From positions 1 to 19,082 of the forward strand of contig JAKDIS010000042.1 in NCBI GenBank assembly GCA_030450335.1: a DNA stretch of 19,082 nucleotides, written 5' to 3'. Every line of letters starts with the position of its first letter. Position 1 is the stretch's first letter. The position numbers and the translations under genes are program-made. The notes under the pieces were generated by a model. It saw only the letters and a list, made by a program, of their open reading frames with translations. It searched no databases and had not been told where the DNA came from. This document shows positions 1 to 7,006 of the stretch, one piece after another. Source of the stretch: Corynebacterium sp. (GTDB lineage: Bacteria; Actinomycetota; Actinomycetes; Mycobacteriales; Mycobacteriaceae).

Positions 1-1
1 G

Positions 2-1141
2 TCAGCTGCTGGCGATGTGGAGGTATCCGGAGGGGACGCTGCAGCAGGTGCGCACCTGTTCGCCTGGGCCGTAGGTGGCGCCGTCGCGCAGGTCCACGGC
101 GGTGCCGTCGGTGATCGGGGCGACGCAGGTGCGGCAGATGCCCATCCGGCAGCCGTGGACGAGGTTGACCCCGCAGTTCTCCGCGGCGTCGAGGATCGTC
201 GTGGAACCGGTGGACTCGGTGGTCACGCCGGAGTCACCGAACTCGATGGTGCCGCCGAGGTCGGCGGCGTCCGGTCCGGTGCCGGCGCTGCCGGAGGCGG
301 CGCCCTGGGCGTGGAAGGTCTCGGTGCGGGTGCCGGGCATCGCCTCGGTGAGGGACTCCAGCAGCGGGCCGGGACCGCAGGCGAAGGTCTCGCGCGCCGC
401 CCAGTCGGGCACGGCCGTCGTGACGTCCTGCGCACTCAGGCGGCCACGCCGCGAGGAGTCCCAGCCGATGAGACGGTAGGACGCCTCGTCGGCGTCCAGG
501 GCGTCCAGGGCGTCCAGCGCCTCGAGCTCGTCGGCGAAGGGCGACGGCGGACGCGCACCGCGTTCGCTGTGCACGTGCACGACGTCCGGCCAGGTCTGCG
601 GCGTGCACTCCTCGCGCAGCCAGCGCAGCATCGACATCACCGGGGTGATGCCGGCGCCGGCGGTGACGAAGAGCAACCGCTCCGGCAGCGGCGACGGGAG
701 GTGGAAGTCGCCGCCGGGGGCGGACAGGCGGATGATCTGGCCCACGTCGGCGTGCTCGGCGAGGTGGACGGAGACCATGCCGCCGGGCACCGGCTTCACG
801 CTGACGGTCAGGGTGCGGCCGCGCCCGTGCCCGGAACGCACCGGTGCATTGGTCAGCGAGTAGCAGCGCCACCGCCACCGTCCGTCGATCTGGAGGCCGA
901 GGCCGATGAACTGCCCGGCGTGGAAGGCGCCGCCCATGCCCGGGCCCGGGGAGATGGTCAGGGTGGTGTAGCCGCCGTGGCGGGTCACCCCGAGGATCCG
1001 TCCGCGGATCTCCCGGCCACGCAGCGGGTCGAAGAGACCGGCGTAGTCGGTGGGGGTCAGCGGGGTCGTCAGTTTGCGGAGGGCAGGCGTGAGCGGTTTC
1101 GTGGCGCGGGCCACGACCTTCCCGAGTCGCGCTTTGTTCAT
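2..1141 (-). CDS. Ferredoxin reductase-type flavoprotein with C-terminal [2Fe-2S] domain
   Basis: This is a one-component electron-transfer reductase that should pass electrons from NAD(P)H through FAD to a [2Fe-2S] cluster and on to a partner oxygenase or desaturase. From the ATG at 1141 it has 379 residues and is complete; its TGA ends at base 2. Residues 92-95 (RCYS) are the FAD-binding signature and GAGITP at 162-167 is the nucleotide-binding loop. The C-terminal plant-type ferredoxin domain has Cys331, Cys336, Cys339 (Cx4CxxC) and Cys366 or 367 as cluster ligands. No signal peptide is visible, so it is cytoplasmic. A GTG lies directly upstream (1144), but promoter spacing favours the ATG. 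The architecture resembles mycobacterial Rv3230c, the reductase of the DesA3 acyl-CoA desaturase, and a desaturase may lie just beyond base 1. The physiological partner is inferred, not seen. Three 9-bp tandem repeats encode Leu-Asp-Ala units in the middle of the protein. Confidence 0.88.
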   Translation of the reverse strand: MNKARLGKVVARATKPLTPALRKLTTPLTPTDYAGLFDPLRGREIRGRILGVTRHGGYTTLTISPGPGMGGAFHAGQFIGLGLQIDGRWRWRCYSLTNAPVRSGHGRGRTLTVSVKPVPGGMVSVHLAEHADVGQIIRLSAPGGDFHLPSPLPERLLFVTAGAGITPVMSMLRWLREECTPQTWPDVVHVHSERGARPPSPFADELEALDALDALDADEASYRLIGWDSSRRGRLSAQDVTTAVPDWAARETFACGPGPLLESLTEAMPGTRTETFHAQGAASGSAGTGPDAADLGGTIEFGDSGVTTESTGSTTILDAAENCGVNLVHGCRMGICRTCVAPITDGTAVDLRDGATYGPGEQVRTCCSVPSGYLHIASS

Positions 1142-1178
1142 CACAGCGATATTACAGACGGAAAGATATATGTTCCAA
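1142..1178 (-). promoter_or_regulatory. Promoter of the ferredoxin reductase gene, probably leaderless
   Basis: Read on the minus strand, TTGGAA (1178-1173) and TAATAT (1154-1149) are separated by 18 nt. TAATAT ends 7 nt before the ATG at 1141, so transcription should begin at or next to the start codon. No Shine-Dalgarno sequence is present. This is one of the best -35/-10 pairs in the window. Confidence 0.6.
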
Positions 1179-1244
1179 GATAAAGGAGCTGTGAATATCC
1201 TGGTGTACCCCTGTCGGCGACGCGGCGCCGCCGGCGGGGGCCGT

Positions 1245-1250
1245 TACAGT
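1245..1250 (+). promoter_or_regulatory. -10 box of rmlC, leaderless arrangement
   Basis: TACAGT is followed by 7 nt and then the ATG of rmlC at 1258. No ribosome binding site is present and no convincing -35 is seen. The spacing supports ATG 1258 as the start rather than the in-frame GTG at 1249. Confidence 0.5.
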
Positions 1251-1257
1251 GGTGGGC

Positions 1258-1929
1258 ATGACTGACATCTCCGACCTCGAGATCCCCGGTGCCTGGGTCG
1301 CCGAACCCCGCATCTTCGGCGACGACCGCGGAACCTTCCACGAGTGGTTCCGCGCCGACGTCGTCGCCGACAAGCTCGGCCACCCCTTCGACATCCCCCA
1401 GGCAAACCTCTCGACGTCGCGGGAGGGCGTGGTGCGCGGCGTGCACTTCGCCGACGTGCCCCCCGGACAGGCCAAGTACGTGACCTGCGTGGCAGGACGC
1501 GTCGTCGACGTGCTCGTGGACCTGCGCCGCGGATCGCCGACGTTCCTGCAGCACGTGGCCGTGGAACTCTCCGCGGAGAACCGACGCGGGGTCTACGTGC
1601 CGATCGGCGTGGGCCACGCCTTCGGCGTGCCCGCCGGTGCCGGCCAGGCCACCATGAGCTACCTGGTCTCCGAGGGCTACGACCCGGGCGCCGAGCACGC
1701 GGTCAGCCCGCTGGACGCCGGGATCGGCATCGACTGGGCGTCCCTCGGCGTGCAGGAGATCGTCCTGTCCGACAAGGACCGTGAGGCCCCGACGGTCGCC
1801 GACGTGGAACGCGGCGGCGTTGACGGGGTCGTCCTGCCGTCCTGGAACGAGTGCCGCGGCTGGGAGAAGGAGCTGCGTCTGGCGTGGGAGCAGGCCCAGC
1901 AGGACGCGGAGAACTGGGAGGGCGAGTGA
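1258..1929 (+). CDS. rmlC: dTDP-4-dehydrorhamnose 3,5-epimerase RmlC
   Basis: RmlC epimerises C3 and C5 of dTDP-4-dehydro-6-deoxyglucose, the third step towards dTDP-L-rhamnose. In Mycobacteriales that sugar is used for the linker joining arabinogalactan to peptidoglycan. The protein is a 223-residue cupin of usual family length. It has RGVHF with the presumed catalytic base His63, the block [17 protein letters not shown] near 75-91, and the typical DRDAP-like end of the fold (KDREAP). It closely resembles mycobacterial RmlC in these blocks. The ATG at 1258 is chosen because a TANNNT box ends 7 nt upstream. Its stop overlaps the start of rmlA by one base (TGATG), so the two are translationally coupled. 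rmlB and rmlD are not in the window. In some corynebacteria RmlC is fused to RmlD; here it stands alone. Confidence 0.92.
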   Translation: MTDISDLEIPGAWVAEPRIFGDDRGTFHEWFRADVVADKLGHPFDIPQANLSTSREGVVRGVHFADVPPGQAKYVTCVAGRVVDVLVDLRRGSPTFLQHVAVELSAENRRGVYVPIGVGHAFGVPAGAGQATMSYLVSEGYDPGAEHAVSPLDAGIGIDWASLGVQEIVLSDKDREAPTVADVERGGVDGVVLPSWNECRGWEKELRLAWEQAQQDAENWEGE

Positions 1930-2804
1930 TGCGCGGCATCATCCTCGCCGGCGGCACCGGGTCCCGGCTGCGTCCCATCACCCTGGGGGTCTCCAAGCAG
2001 CTCGTCCCGGTGTACGACAAACCGATGATCTACTACCCGCTGAGCACCCTGATGCTCGCCGGCGTCCGGGAGATCTTGGTGATCACCACCCCGGAGGACA
2101 ACGACCAGTTCCGCCGCCTGCTCGGCGACGGATCCCAGTTCGGCGTGGAGATCACCTACGCCGTGCAGGACGCCCCGAACGGGCTGGCCGAGGCGTTCAT
2201 CCTCGGCGCCGACTTCATCGGCGATGAACCGGTCGCCCTGGTGCTCGGCGACAACATCTTCTACGGCGCGGGCCTGGGATCCCAGCTGCGCCGCTTCCAC
2301 GACGTGGCCGGCGGGGCGATCTTCGCCTACTGGGTCGCCGACCCGACCGCCTACGGTGTGGTGGACTTCGACGCCGACGGTACGGCGACGTCCCTGGAGG
2401 AGAAGCCGACCGACCCACGGTCGAACTTCGCGGTGCCGGGGCTGTACTTCTACGCCCCGGACGTGGTGGACGTGGCCCGGTCGCTGGAGCCGTCCGCCCG
2501 AGGTGAGCTGGAGATCACCGACCTCAACCGTGCGTACCTGGAGCGCGGCGACCTGCAGGTGGAGATCCTGCCGCGGGGGACCGCCTGGCTGGACACCGGC
2601 ACCGTGGACAACCTCATGGCCGCCGGGGACTTCGTGCGCACCATCGAGGAACGTCAGGGCTTGAAGATCGGGTGCCCGGAGGAGGTCGCCTGGCGGATGG
2701 GGTACCTCAGCGACGACGACCTCGCCGAGCGCGCGGGGGCCCACGGGGCCTCGGCGTACGCCTCGTACCTGTTCACGCTGCTGAAGCGGGGCAAGGAGAA
2801 CTGA
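1929..2804 (+). CDS. rmlA: Glucose-1-phosphate thymidylyltransferase RmlA
   Basis: RmlA makes dTDP-glucose from glucose-1-phosphate and dTTP, the first and feedback-controlled step of dTDP-rhamnose synthesis, in the cytoplasm. The 291-residue protein has the nucleotidyltransferase signature [11 protein letters not shown] (6-16), [15 protein letters not shown] (23-37), the metal-binding Asp108 in [13 protein letters not shown] (157-160), and Asp222 in the AWLDTG block. All are standard RmlA features and the length is normal. The start overlaps the rmlC stop by one base, and a GGGAGGG ribosome binding site lies inside the end of rmlC about 6 nt upstream. It converges with the membrane protein gene to its right. 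Confidence 0.95.
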   Translation: MRGIILAGGTGSRLRPITLGVSKQLVPVYDKPMIYYPLSTLMLAGVREILVITTPEDNDQFRRLLGDGSQFGVEITYAVQDAPNGLAEAFILGADFIGDEPVALVLGDNIFYGAGLGSQLRRFHDVAGGAIFAYWVADPTAYGVVDFDADGTATSLEEKPTDPRSNFAVPGLYFYAPDVVDVARSLEPSARGELEITDLNRAYLERGDLQVEILPRGTAWLDTGTVDNLMAAGDFVRTIEERQGLKIGCPEEVAWRMGYLSDDDLAERAGAHGASAYASYLFTLLKRGKEN

Positions 2805-2808
2805 CGGG

Positions 2809-2851
2809 GGCTGGCAGGTGCGGGCTGGTCAGGCCCAATTAGGCGCCAGCC
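2809..2851. terminator. Possible hairpin between convergent rmlA and the 147-residue protein gene
   Basis: GGCTGGC (2809-2815) pairs perfectly with GCCAGCC (2845-2851), and a short inner stem GGGC/GCCC (2822-2825, 2833-2836) lies between them. It sits at the junction of two converging genes. There is no T-run, so intrinsic termination is only a guess. Confidence 0.3.
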
Positions 2852-3282
2852 TCGCCGTCCTTCTTCTCCTGGGAGCCGTTGGAGCCGGGCTTGTGCTCGG
2901 GTTTGTTCTCTGGCTTCTCCGTGGAGGGGTCCTGGGCGGACGGGTTCTCCGTCTGCTTCTCCGGAGCCTTCCCGGTCTCGCCGGCGTCCCAGTGCTCCCC
3001 GCGCCGGGCGCGTTCCACCGCCTCCTGCTCACGCTTCTCCGCCTCACGCTGGGCCTTGAAGCGTTCCTTCTTGATGTTCCAGAGGAAGTCGGGGTCGTCG
3101 TCCGGGCCCTTCGCGCCCGCGCCTCCGGAACCCTTGCCGCCCCGGTTCTTCTGGATTCCCAGCGGCGGGAACTGGCTCTTCTGCGATCCCCCGGCTGCGT
3201 TGTTCCAGGTCTTCGGACCGAATGCCTTCCACAGCACGATGACCGTGACGATCACGAGCACCACGAGTATTACACGTCCCAT
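2839..3282 (-). CDS. Small membrane-anchored protein with charged C-terminal tail, function unknown
   Basis: I do not recognise a named family. The 147-residue protein starts with one hydrophobic helix (about residues 4-20, VILVVLVIVTVIVLW) followed by FGPKTWNN. A Gly/Lys-rich linker and a helical charged stretch (about 65-100, rich in Lys, Arg, Glu and Gln) come next. The last 45 residues are a low-complexity Lys/Glu/Pro/Ser tail. This suggests a single-pass protein with a soluble, possibly coiled-coil domain. The ATG at 3282 is well supported by AGGAGG about 8 nt upstream, unlike the many leaderless genes here. An upstream extension in the same frame has no ribosome binding site and non-coding composition. 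It is divergent from the DUF4229 gene. Confidence 0.72.
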   Translation of the reverse strand: MGRVILVVLVIVTVIVLWKAFGPKTWNNAAGGSQKSQFPPLGIQKNRGGKGSGGAGAKGPDDDPDFLWNIKKERFKAQREAEKREQEAVERARRGEHWDAGETGKAPEKQTENPSAQDPSTEKPENKPEHKPGSNGSQEKKDGEAGA

Positions 3283-3340
3283 TGTTGTCGACCTCCTGTC
3301 GGCGTAGGGGTGGTCGGTCGCCGGACCGACACGTCCCTCC

Positions 3341-3346
3341 ATGCTA
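3341..3346 (-). promoter_or_regulatory. -10 box for the 147-residue membrane protein gene
   Basis: On the minus strand TAGCAT is followed by about 50 nt of 5' leader that contains the AGGAGG ribosome binding site. No clear -35 is seen. This is a conventional leadered transcript, in contrast to most genes nearby. Confidence 0.35.
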
Positions 3347-3448
3347 ACCACCTGGGGACACAGAGTCGATCGGCGGGTGTGAATCACATTCATCCCGGTC
3401 CGGCGGTGCGGGGTCCGCAGGGTTTTGGGGGCGTGCTGCACGGGGTCG

Positions 3449-3454
3449 TAAGGT
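3449..3454 (+). promoter_or_regulatory. -10 box of the DUF4229 gene, leaderless arrangement
   Basis: TAAGGT is followed by 7 nt and then GTG at 3462. This spacing is the reason GTG 3462 is preferred over the in-frame GTG at 3453, which lies inside the box itself. Confidence 0.45.
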
Positions 3455-3461
3455 GGGGGAC

Positions 3462-3863
3462 GTGGAAGACAGGGATATCAGGGACACCAGGGACACCGAC
3501 GACACGGTCGACGCCGACAGCGCCGAGAACACCGGTGCCTCCGGTACCGCCGACGCCGACCTGAACCCCGGCAAGCTGCCCGCCGGCGCCTGGCGCGACA
3601 TCGCCCTGTACGGCCTGGCCCGGGTGCTGGTGTTCGTGGTGCTGACGGTGGTCATCCAGTCGGTGGCGATCCTGATGGGGATGGGGCAGTCGTTCCCGCT
3701 GCTGATGAGCGCGCTGCTGGCCCTGATCGTGGCCCTGCCGCTGTCGATGTTCCTGTTCCGCAAGCTGCGGCTGCGTGTGAACGAGCAGATCGCGGTGCGC
3801 GACGCGGGTCGTCGGGCCCACAAGGAGCAGATGCGTGCCCAGCTCGAGGAGCGCCTCGACTGA
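3462..3863 (+). CDS. DUF4229 family small membrane protein
   Basis: This 133-residue protein has an Asp/Thr-rich acidic N-terminus (about residues 1-35) and two membrane helices (about 50-72 and 78-98). A basic cytoplasmic tail ends in a charged helix (RKLRLRVNEQ through the C-terminus). That layout and the FLFRKLRLR-type segment after the second helix fit DUF4229, an actinobacterial family of unknown function. In M. tuberculosis a similar small membrane gene (Rv0531, from memory) also lies near menA. No enzymatic motif is present. The gene converges with menA across a strong hairpin. The N-terminal coding region contains three 9-bp repeats (3471-3497). Confidence 0.8.
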   Translation: MEDRDIRDTRDTDDTVDADSAENTGASGTADADLNPGKLPAGAWRDIALYGLARVLVFVVLTVVIQSVAILMGMGQSFPLLMSALLALIVALPLSMFLFRKLRLRVNEQIAVRDAGRRAHKEQMRAQLEERLD

Positions 3864-3881
3864 GCGTGCCGCGCCGTGAAA

Positions 3882-3949
3882 GGCCCGGGCAGACAGCAAC
3901 CCCGGAGGTTGGGTACGACCAACCTCCGGGATTGCTGTCTCTGGGGCCC
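3882..3949. terminator. Long bidirectional hairpin terminator between DUF4229 gene and menA
   Basis: AGACAGCAA (3891-3899) plus CCCGGAGGTTG (3901-3911) pair with CAACCTCCGGG (3920-3930) plus TTGCTGTCT (3932-3940). This gives a 21-position stem with one internal C/A mismatch and an 8-nt loop. Flanking GGCCC/GGGCC bases (near 3882 and 3944) can extend it. It lies exactly between two convergent genes. No T-run follows on either strand, as is common in high-GC actinobacteria. Confidence 0.75.
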
Positions 3950-3981
3950 GCCCAGGAACGGTCCCGGACCCGCCCGGGGCG

Positions 3982-4863
3982 TCAGCTCAGCAGCATCGCG
4001 ATGAACATCGCCGCCGACCACACGAGCATCCCGCGGCCGGTCAGCCCCAGCACCGGGATCAGGTCCTTGCCCTGTGCACCCTTGACCACCGGTAGGGCGG
4101 CGACGAACAGCAACGGCACGGCGACGAGCGCGATGAGGGCGGCGATGCCTGCGGCGGACACCGCCACGGTCACCACCACCGACACCGCGACGAGCACCAC
4201 GTAGAGCACCCGGGTCGCACGGTCGCCGAGGATCACCGCCAGCGTCGTCTTGCCGGCCTCCCTGTCGGTGGGGATGTCACGCAGGTTGTTGACCAGGTTC
4301 ACCGAGGCCGACAGGCTGCCGACGCCGACCGCCAGCAGCAGTCCCACCCAGCTGACCGTGCCGGACTGGGTGAACTCCGTGCCGGTCACCGCCACCAGGC
4401 CGAAGAATACGAACACGGCGACCTCGCCCAGCCCCCGGTAGCCGTAGGGGTTCTTGCCGCCGGTGTAGAACCAGGCGCCGAGGATGCACAGTGCGCCGAT
4501 GAGGATCAGCCACCAGGCCGACATCAGCGACAGGACGATACCGGCGACCCCGGCCACGGCGAAGCTGAGGAAGGCGGCGTACTTCACCCGCTCCGGCGGC
4601 ACCAGGCCTGACCCGGTCAGCCGCAGTGGGCCGGTGCGGTCGTCGTCGGTGCCGCGGATGCCGTCGGAGTAGTCGTTGGCGTAGTTCACTCCGATGATCA
4701 GTGCCATGGCGACCACGCTGGCGAGTACCGCGCGGATCCAGGAGGCCTGTCCGTCGTACACGGCGGCGGCGGTGCCGGCGAGCACGGGGGCGACGGCGTT
4801 GGCCCAGGTGTGCGGGCGGGCTCCGGACAGCCAGTCGCCGGCGGTGGCGGTGTTGTGGGACAA
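3982..4863 (-). CDS. menA: 1,4-dihydroxy-2-naphthoate polyprenyltransferase MenA
   Basis: MenA is an integral membrane enzyme that joins the polyprenyl chain to dihydroxynaphthoate, with loss of CO2, to give demethylmenaquinone. The 293-residue protein has the UbiA-family aspartate motifs: NYANDYSD (60-67) followed by GIRGTDDDRTGP, and NNLRDIPTDREAGK (192-205). About eight to nine hydrophobic helices surround them. Length is normal. The start is TTG at 4863, with AGGAG placed 6 nt upstream and no nearby ATG or GTG that keeps the N-terminus SHNTATAGDWLSGARPHTW. It lies 48 nt downstream of menE on the same strand, probably co-transcribed, with a small hairpin in the gap. It converges with the DUF4229 gene. 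Confidence 0.95.
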   Translation of the reverse strand: MSHNTATAGDWLSGARPHTWANAVAPVLAGTAAAVYDGQASWIRAVLASVVAMALIIGVNYANDYSDGIRGTDDDRTGPLRLTGSGLVPPERVKYAAFLSFAVAGVAGIVLSLMSAWWLILIGALCILGAWFYTGGKNPYGYRGLGEVAVFVFFGLVAVTGTEFTQSGTVSWVGLLLAVGVGSLSASVNLVNNLRDIPTDREAGKTTLAVILGDRATRVLYVVLVAVSVVVTVAVSAAGIAALIALVAVPLLFVAALPVVKGAQGKDLIPVLGLTGRGMLVWSAAMFIAMLLS

Positions 4864-4889
4864 GTCGATCTCCTGACGGGCGCGTGCGT

Positions 4890-4907
4890 CACCGGTTGCT
4901 CCCGGTG
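4890..4907 (-). repeat. Small hairpin in the menE-menA gap
   Basis: CACCGG (4890-4895) and CCGGTG (4902-4907) form a perfect 6-bp stem with a 6-nt loop just after the menE stop and before the menA ribosome binding site. It could be a processing or attenuation site, or chance in GC-rich DNA. Confidence 0.3.
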
Positions 4908-4911
4908 TCTC

Positions 4912-6135
4912 TCAGCTCCTCAGCCTAGTCCGCATCTGCGCGTGCACGGCCCGCCGGTCGACCTTGCCTGGTCCGGTGGCCGGCAGGGCGGACGTGGTGA
5001 GGACGCGACGGGGGATGAGGTGGCCCGCGGTGCCGGACGCCTTCAGCGCGGCGCGTACCTCGTCGGTGAGTTCGGCCGCGGTGGCCTCGGACTCCACGAG
5101 TGCGACGACGGCCTCGCCGAGGTCGTCGTCAGCCAGGCCGACCACGCACGAGCGGTACCCGATGGCGGAGAGCACGGCCTCGACCTCTTCGGGGAGGATC
5201 TTCAGTCCGCCGCTGTTGAGTGCCCCGTCGGCGCGTCCGCGCACGGTGAGCACCCCGTCCTCCACCGCGCCGAGGTCACTGGTGCGGAAAGTGCCGGTGG
5301 CGGGGAAGGCGTCCTGCTCCGCCGCACCGTCGACGTTGCGGTAGCCGTCGGCGACGGTCGGCCCGCTCAGCAGGATGCGCCCGGAGGCCTCCTCGATGGT
5401 GGCGACGGTGCCGGGGATCGGTTCACCGTCGTAGACCACGCCGCCGGCGGTCTCTGAGGAGCCGTAGGTCAGCACGATCGGCACGCCTTCCTGCCTGCAC
5501 CGTGCCACGAGCTCCGGCGAGGTCGCCGCCCCTCCGACGAGGATCGCGGCGTACTCGCGCAGCGCGGCGAGAGCGCGGGAAGTGTCGGTGCCGTCGGTGT
5601 CGTCGGTGCCGTCGAGCAGACGGTGCAGCTGCGTCGGCACCAGGGATGTGTGCAGGTCTTCCCCGGGATGGCGGTCGCGCAGGTCGGCGGTGGCGCGCAC
5701 GAAGCCGGCCGCGGTGAACCGCCCGTCGTCGTCCATCACGGTGGGGGAGTGGCCGGCGTGCTGGCTGCGCAGGATCACCTGGAGACCGGCGATGTGGTGC
5801 GGCGGCAGGGCCAGGAGCCAGGGTCCGGGTGCGGTGCCGAAGCGTGCACGCAGGTAGGACGCCGTGGCGTCGGCGGAGGCCAGGAGGTTGGCCGCGCGCA
5901 GGCGCGCGCCTTTCGGCAGTCCGGTCGAGCCGGAGGTGCAGGCGATCAGCGTGCCCGGGGCCTCGTCGAGCGTGACGTCCGTGACGCGCATGGCGTCCTG
6001 CAGGTCCGTCGCCGCGCGGGCGTCGGGCGGGACGGGGAGGACGGCGCGGCGTCCGGCGAGCACGTCCTGCAGGACAGGCAGTGCGGCGGCGACGCTGGCG
6101 GTGTTCAGGGCGACGGGCAGTGCTTCGAGCTTCAC
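4912..6135 (-). CDS. menE: o-Succinylbenzoate-CoA ligase MenE
   Basis: MenE activates o-succinylbenzoate with ATP and CoA, via an acyl-adenylate, to give OSB-CoA for MenB. From GTG 6135 it has 407 residues. ANL-superfamily motifs are in order: TSGSTGLPKG (67-76) phosphate loop, LTYGSSETAGG with the adenine-contacting segment, the hinge block RTSDLGAVEDGVLTVRGRADG, then NSGGLKILPEEVEAVLS, and the C-terminal catalytic Lys in PGKVDRR. It is shorter than most acyl-CoA ligases, as usual for actinobacterial MenE. GTG 6135 is chosen because the protein aligns from VKLEALPV and TAGCGT ends 7 nt upstream. A longer in-frame reading would overlap the next gene and has atypical composition. Three 9-bp repeats (5584-5610) encode a Thr/Asp/Gly stretch. 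Confidence 0.93.
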   Translation of the reverse strand: MKLEALPVALNTASVAAALPVLQDVLAGRRAVLPVPPDARAATDLQDAMRVTDVTLDEAPGTLIACTSGSTGLPKGARLRAANLLASADATASYLRARFGTAPGPWLLALPPHHIAGLQVILRSQHAGHSPTVMDDDGRFTAAGFVRATADLRDRHPGEDLHTSLVPTQLHRLLDGTDDTDGTDTSRALAALREYAAILVGGAATSPELVARCRQEGVPIVLTYGSSETAGGVVYDGEPIPGTVATIEEASGRILLSGPTVADGYRNVDGAAEQDAFPATGTFRTSDLGAVEDGVLTVRGRADGALNSGGLKILPEEVEAVLSAIGYRSCVVGLADDDLGEAVVALVESEATAAELTDEVRAALKASGTAGHLIPRRVLTTSALPATGPGKVDRRAVHAQMRTRLRS

Positions 6136-6142
6136 TGCTCCA

Positions 6143-6148
6143 ACGCTA
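6143..6148 (-). promoter_or_regulatory. -10 box of menE, leaderless arrangement
   Basis: On the minus strand TAGCGT is followed by 7 nt and GTG 6135. GGAG lies only 2 nt before the GTG, too close for an ordinary ribosome binding site. The same hexamer TAGCGT occurs before menD and upstream of the polyprenyl synthase gene. Confidence 0.4.
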
Positions 6149-6166
6149 CGCCGCCGTGGTGCCCGC

Positions 6167-6538
6167 TCAGGCGAGCAGGCCGAAGGAGGCGACGTAGGAG
6201 CAGGCGGCGGACGCCTCGGCGTCGGTCGGGTGGCGGCCCTCCAGGGCGCGGAAGGTGTAGCGTACCTCGCGCGGGGTTGCCGGGGTGCGTCCCTCGTCAA
6301 TGAGCAGGGCGAGGACGTCGGTCGAACCGGTGCCCACGCCCAGGTCGGACGGGGAGAACACGCGGGTGTTGGGGCCGGTGTCCTCGCGGCGCACGGTGCG
6401 CGGCAACGTCATGGTGCAGGATCCGGGCAGGACGCCGAGCACGGTGTTGTCGATGAAGGCCTGGTCTCCGGAACTGGGGCGGCGGTACCAGTCGAAGAGG
6501 CTGACCAGTCGCCGGGTGATGGATGTCGTGGACGGCAC
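6167..6538 (-). CDS. Hypothetical protein of unknown function between menE and the pit operon
   Basis: I do not recognise this 123-residue protein. It is soluble, without a signal peptide or membrane helix. It begins with SITRRLVSLFDWYRRP, has a central part containing one Cys in GVLPGSCTMTLPRTVRRED, and ends in an Ala-rich helix with one Cys. The start GTG 6538 has GAAGGA about 9-10 nt upstream; GTG 6547 in the same frame is possible but sits on that site. Its position equals that of Rv0543c (a DUF3349 protein, from memory) next to M. tuberculosis menE, but the sequence does not obviously match DUF3349. It has its own promoter with a palindrome over the -10. Codon use looks coding throughout. 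Confidence 0.65.
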   Translation of the reverse strand: MPSTTSITRRLVSLFDWYRRPSSGDQAFIDNTVLGVLPGSCTMTLPRTVRREDTGPNTRVFSPSDLGVGTGSTDVLALLIDEGRTPATPREVRYTFRALEGRHPTDAEASAACSYVASFGLLA

Positions 6539-6603
6539 GGGATTCACTTCCTTCAGGCAGGTAACCGCCGTTGTGGCGGGGGAACAGAGGACGACGTTCG
6601 TCG

Positions 6604-6644
6604 ATCTACCCAAGATGGTAGATGCAAACAATGGGAGACGTCAA
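6604..6644 (-). promoter_or_regulatory. Promoter of the 123-residue gene with palindromic candidate operator over the -10
   Basis: On the minus strand TTGACG (6644-6639), an 18-nt spacer and TACCAT (6620-6615) form a good promoter. A perfect inverted repeat ATCTACC-6 nt-GGTAGAT (6604-6610, 6617-6623) covers the -10. A protein bound there would block RNA polymerase. Transcription would begin near 6608, leaving a leader of about 70 nt that contains a ribosome binding site and a small CCGCC/GGCGG hairpin. Confidence 0.55.
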
Positions 6645-6696
6645 GTATTATCTCTGTTTCTCCTGCGTGAAGGGGATGTTGCCCGTCCAGAATGTG

Positions 6697-6720
6697 ACTG
6701 TGGCAGTGCCTGCCGTCAGT
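6697..6720 (-). terminator. Hairpin at the end of the pit operon
   Basis: ACTGTGGCAG (6697-6706) and CTGCCGTCAGT (6710-6720) pair imperfectly around a 3-nt loop. The hairpin overlaps the stop codon of the 95-residue protein. There is no T-run, so this is a weak terminator call. Confidence 0.3.
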
Positions 6721-7003
6721 GCCCGCCGCCGGTGGTCGCCGTCCCGAAGACGTCCCAGCCGAAGGTGGAGTAGATGCGGCCCTGGGTGACCCACATCAGT
6801 CCGACCAGGATCGCCAGGGCGATGAGGGCGAAAATCACCATGGCGGCGGAGCGGCGCCACCCGGTGTTGTGGGTGACGGTGCTGTCGGCGCCGTCGGCGG
6901 CGGGCACCCAGAGGCGGATTCCCACGCCGAAGAGGATCGGCAGACCGGCGCCCAGCACGAGTCCGGCGATGGTGACCTGGAGCAGTGACTCGAGGATGGT
7001 CAT
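6716..7003 (-). CDS. Small two-helix membrane protein coupled to pit, function unknown
   Basis: This 95-residue protein has two hydrophobic helices (about residues 5-31 and 52-73) and a Gly-rich C-terminus. It starts 3 nt after the pit stop, with AGGAGA about 8 nt before its ATG inside the end of pit, so translation is coupled. A comparable small membrane gene (Rv0544c, from memory) follows pitA in M. tuberculosis, so the pairing seems conserved across the order. A role as an accessory subunit or regulator of the phosphate transporter is plausible but rests only on position. No catalytic motif is present. Confidence 0.8.
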   Translation of the reverse strand: MTILESLLQVTIAGLVLGAGLPILFGVGIRLWVPAADGADSTVTHNTGWRRSAAMVIFALIALAILVGLMWVTQGRIYSTFGWDVFGTATTGGGH

Positions 7004-7006
7004 GAT

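Noticed and set aside
17..1183. 388-codon open frame antisense to the ferredoxin reductase
   Set aside because: Gly/Ala/Val-rich, no recognisable domain; the reductase motifs are all on the minus strand.
3376..3392. TGTGAATCACA / TGAATCACATTCA palindromic sequence resembling a GlxR (CRP-type) site
   Set aside because: The spacing does not fit TGTGA-N6-TCACA; only half of the consensus is present.
4912..6300. Longer menE reading from 6300
   Set aside because: The first 55 codons are Pro/Arg-rich, overlap the next gene out of frame, and the protein family begins near VKLEALPV.
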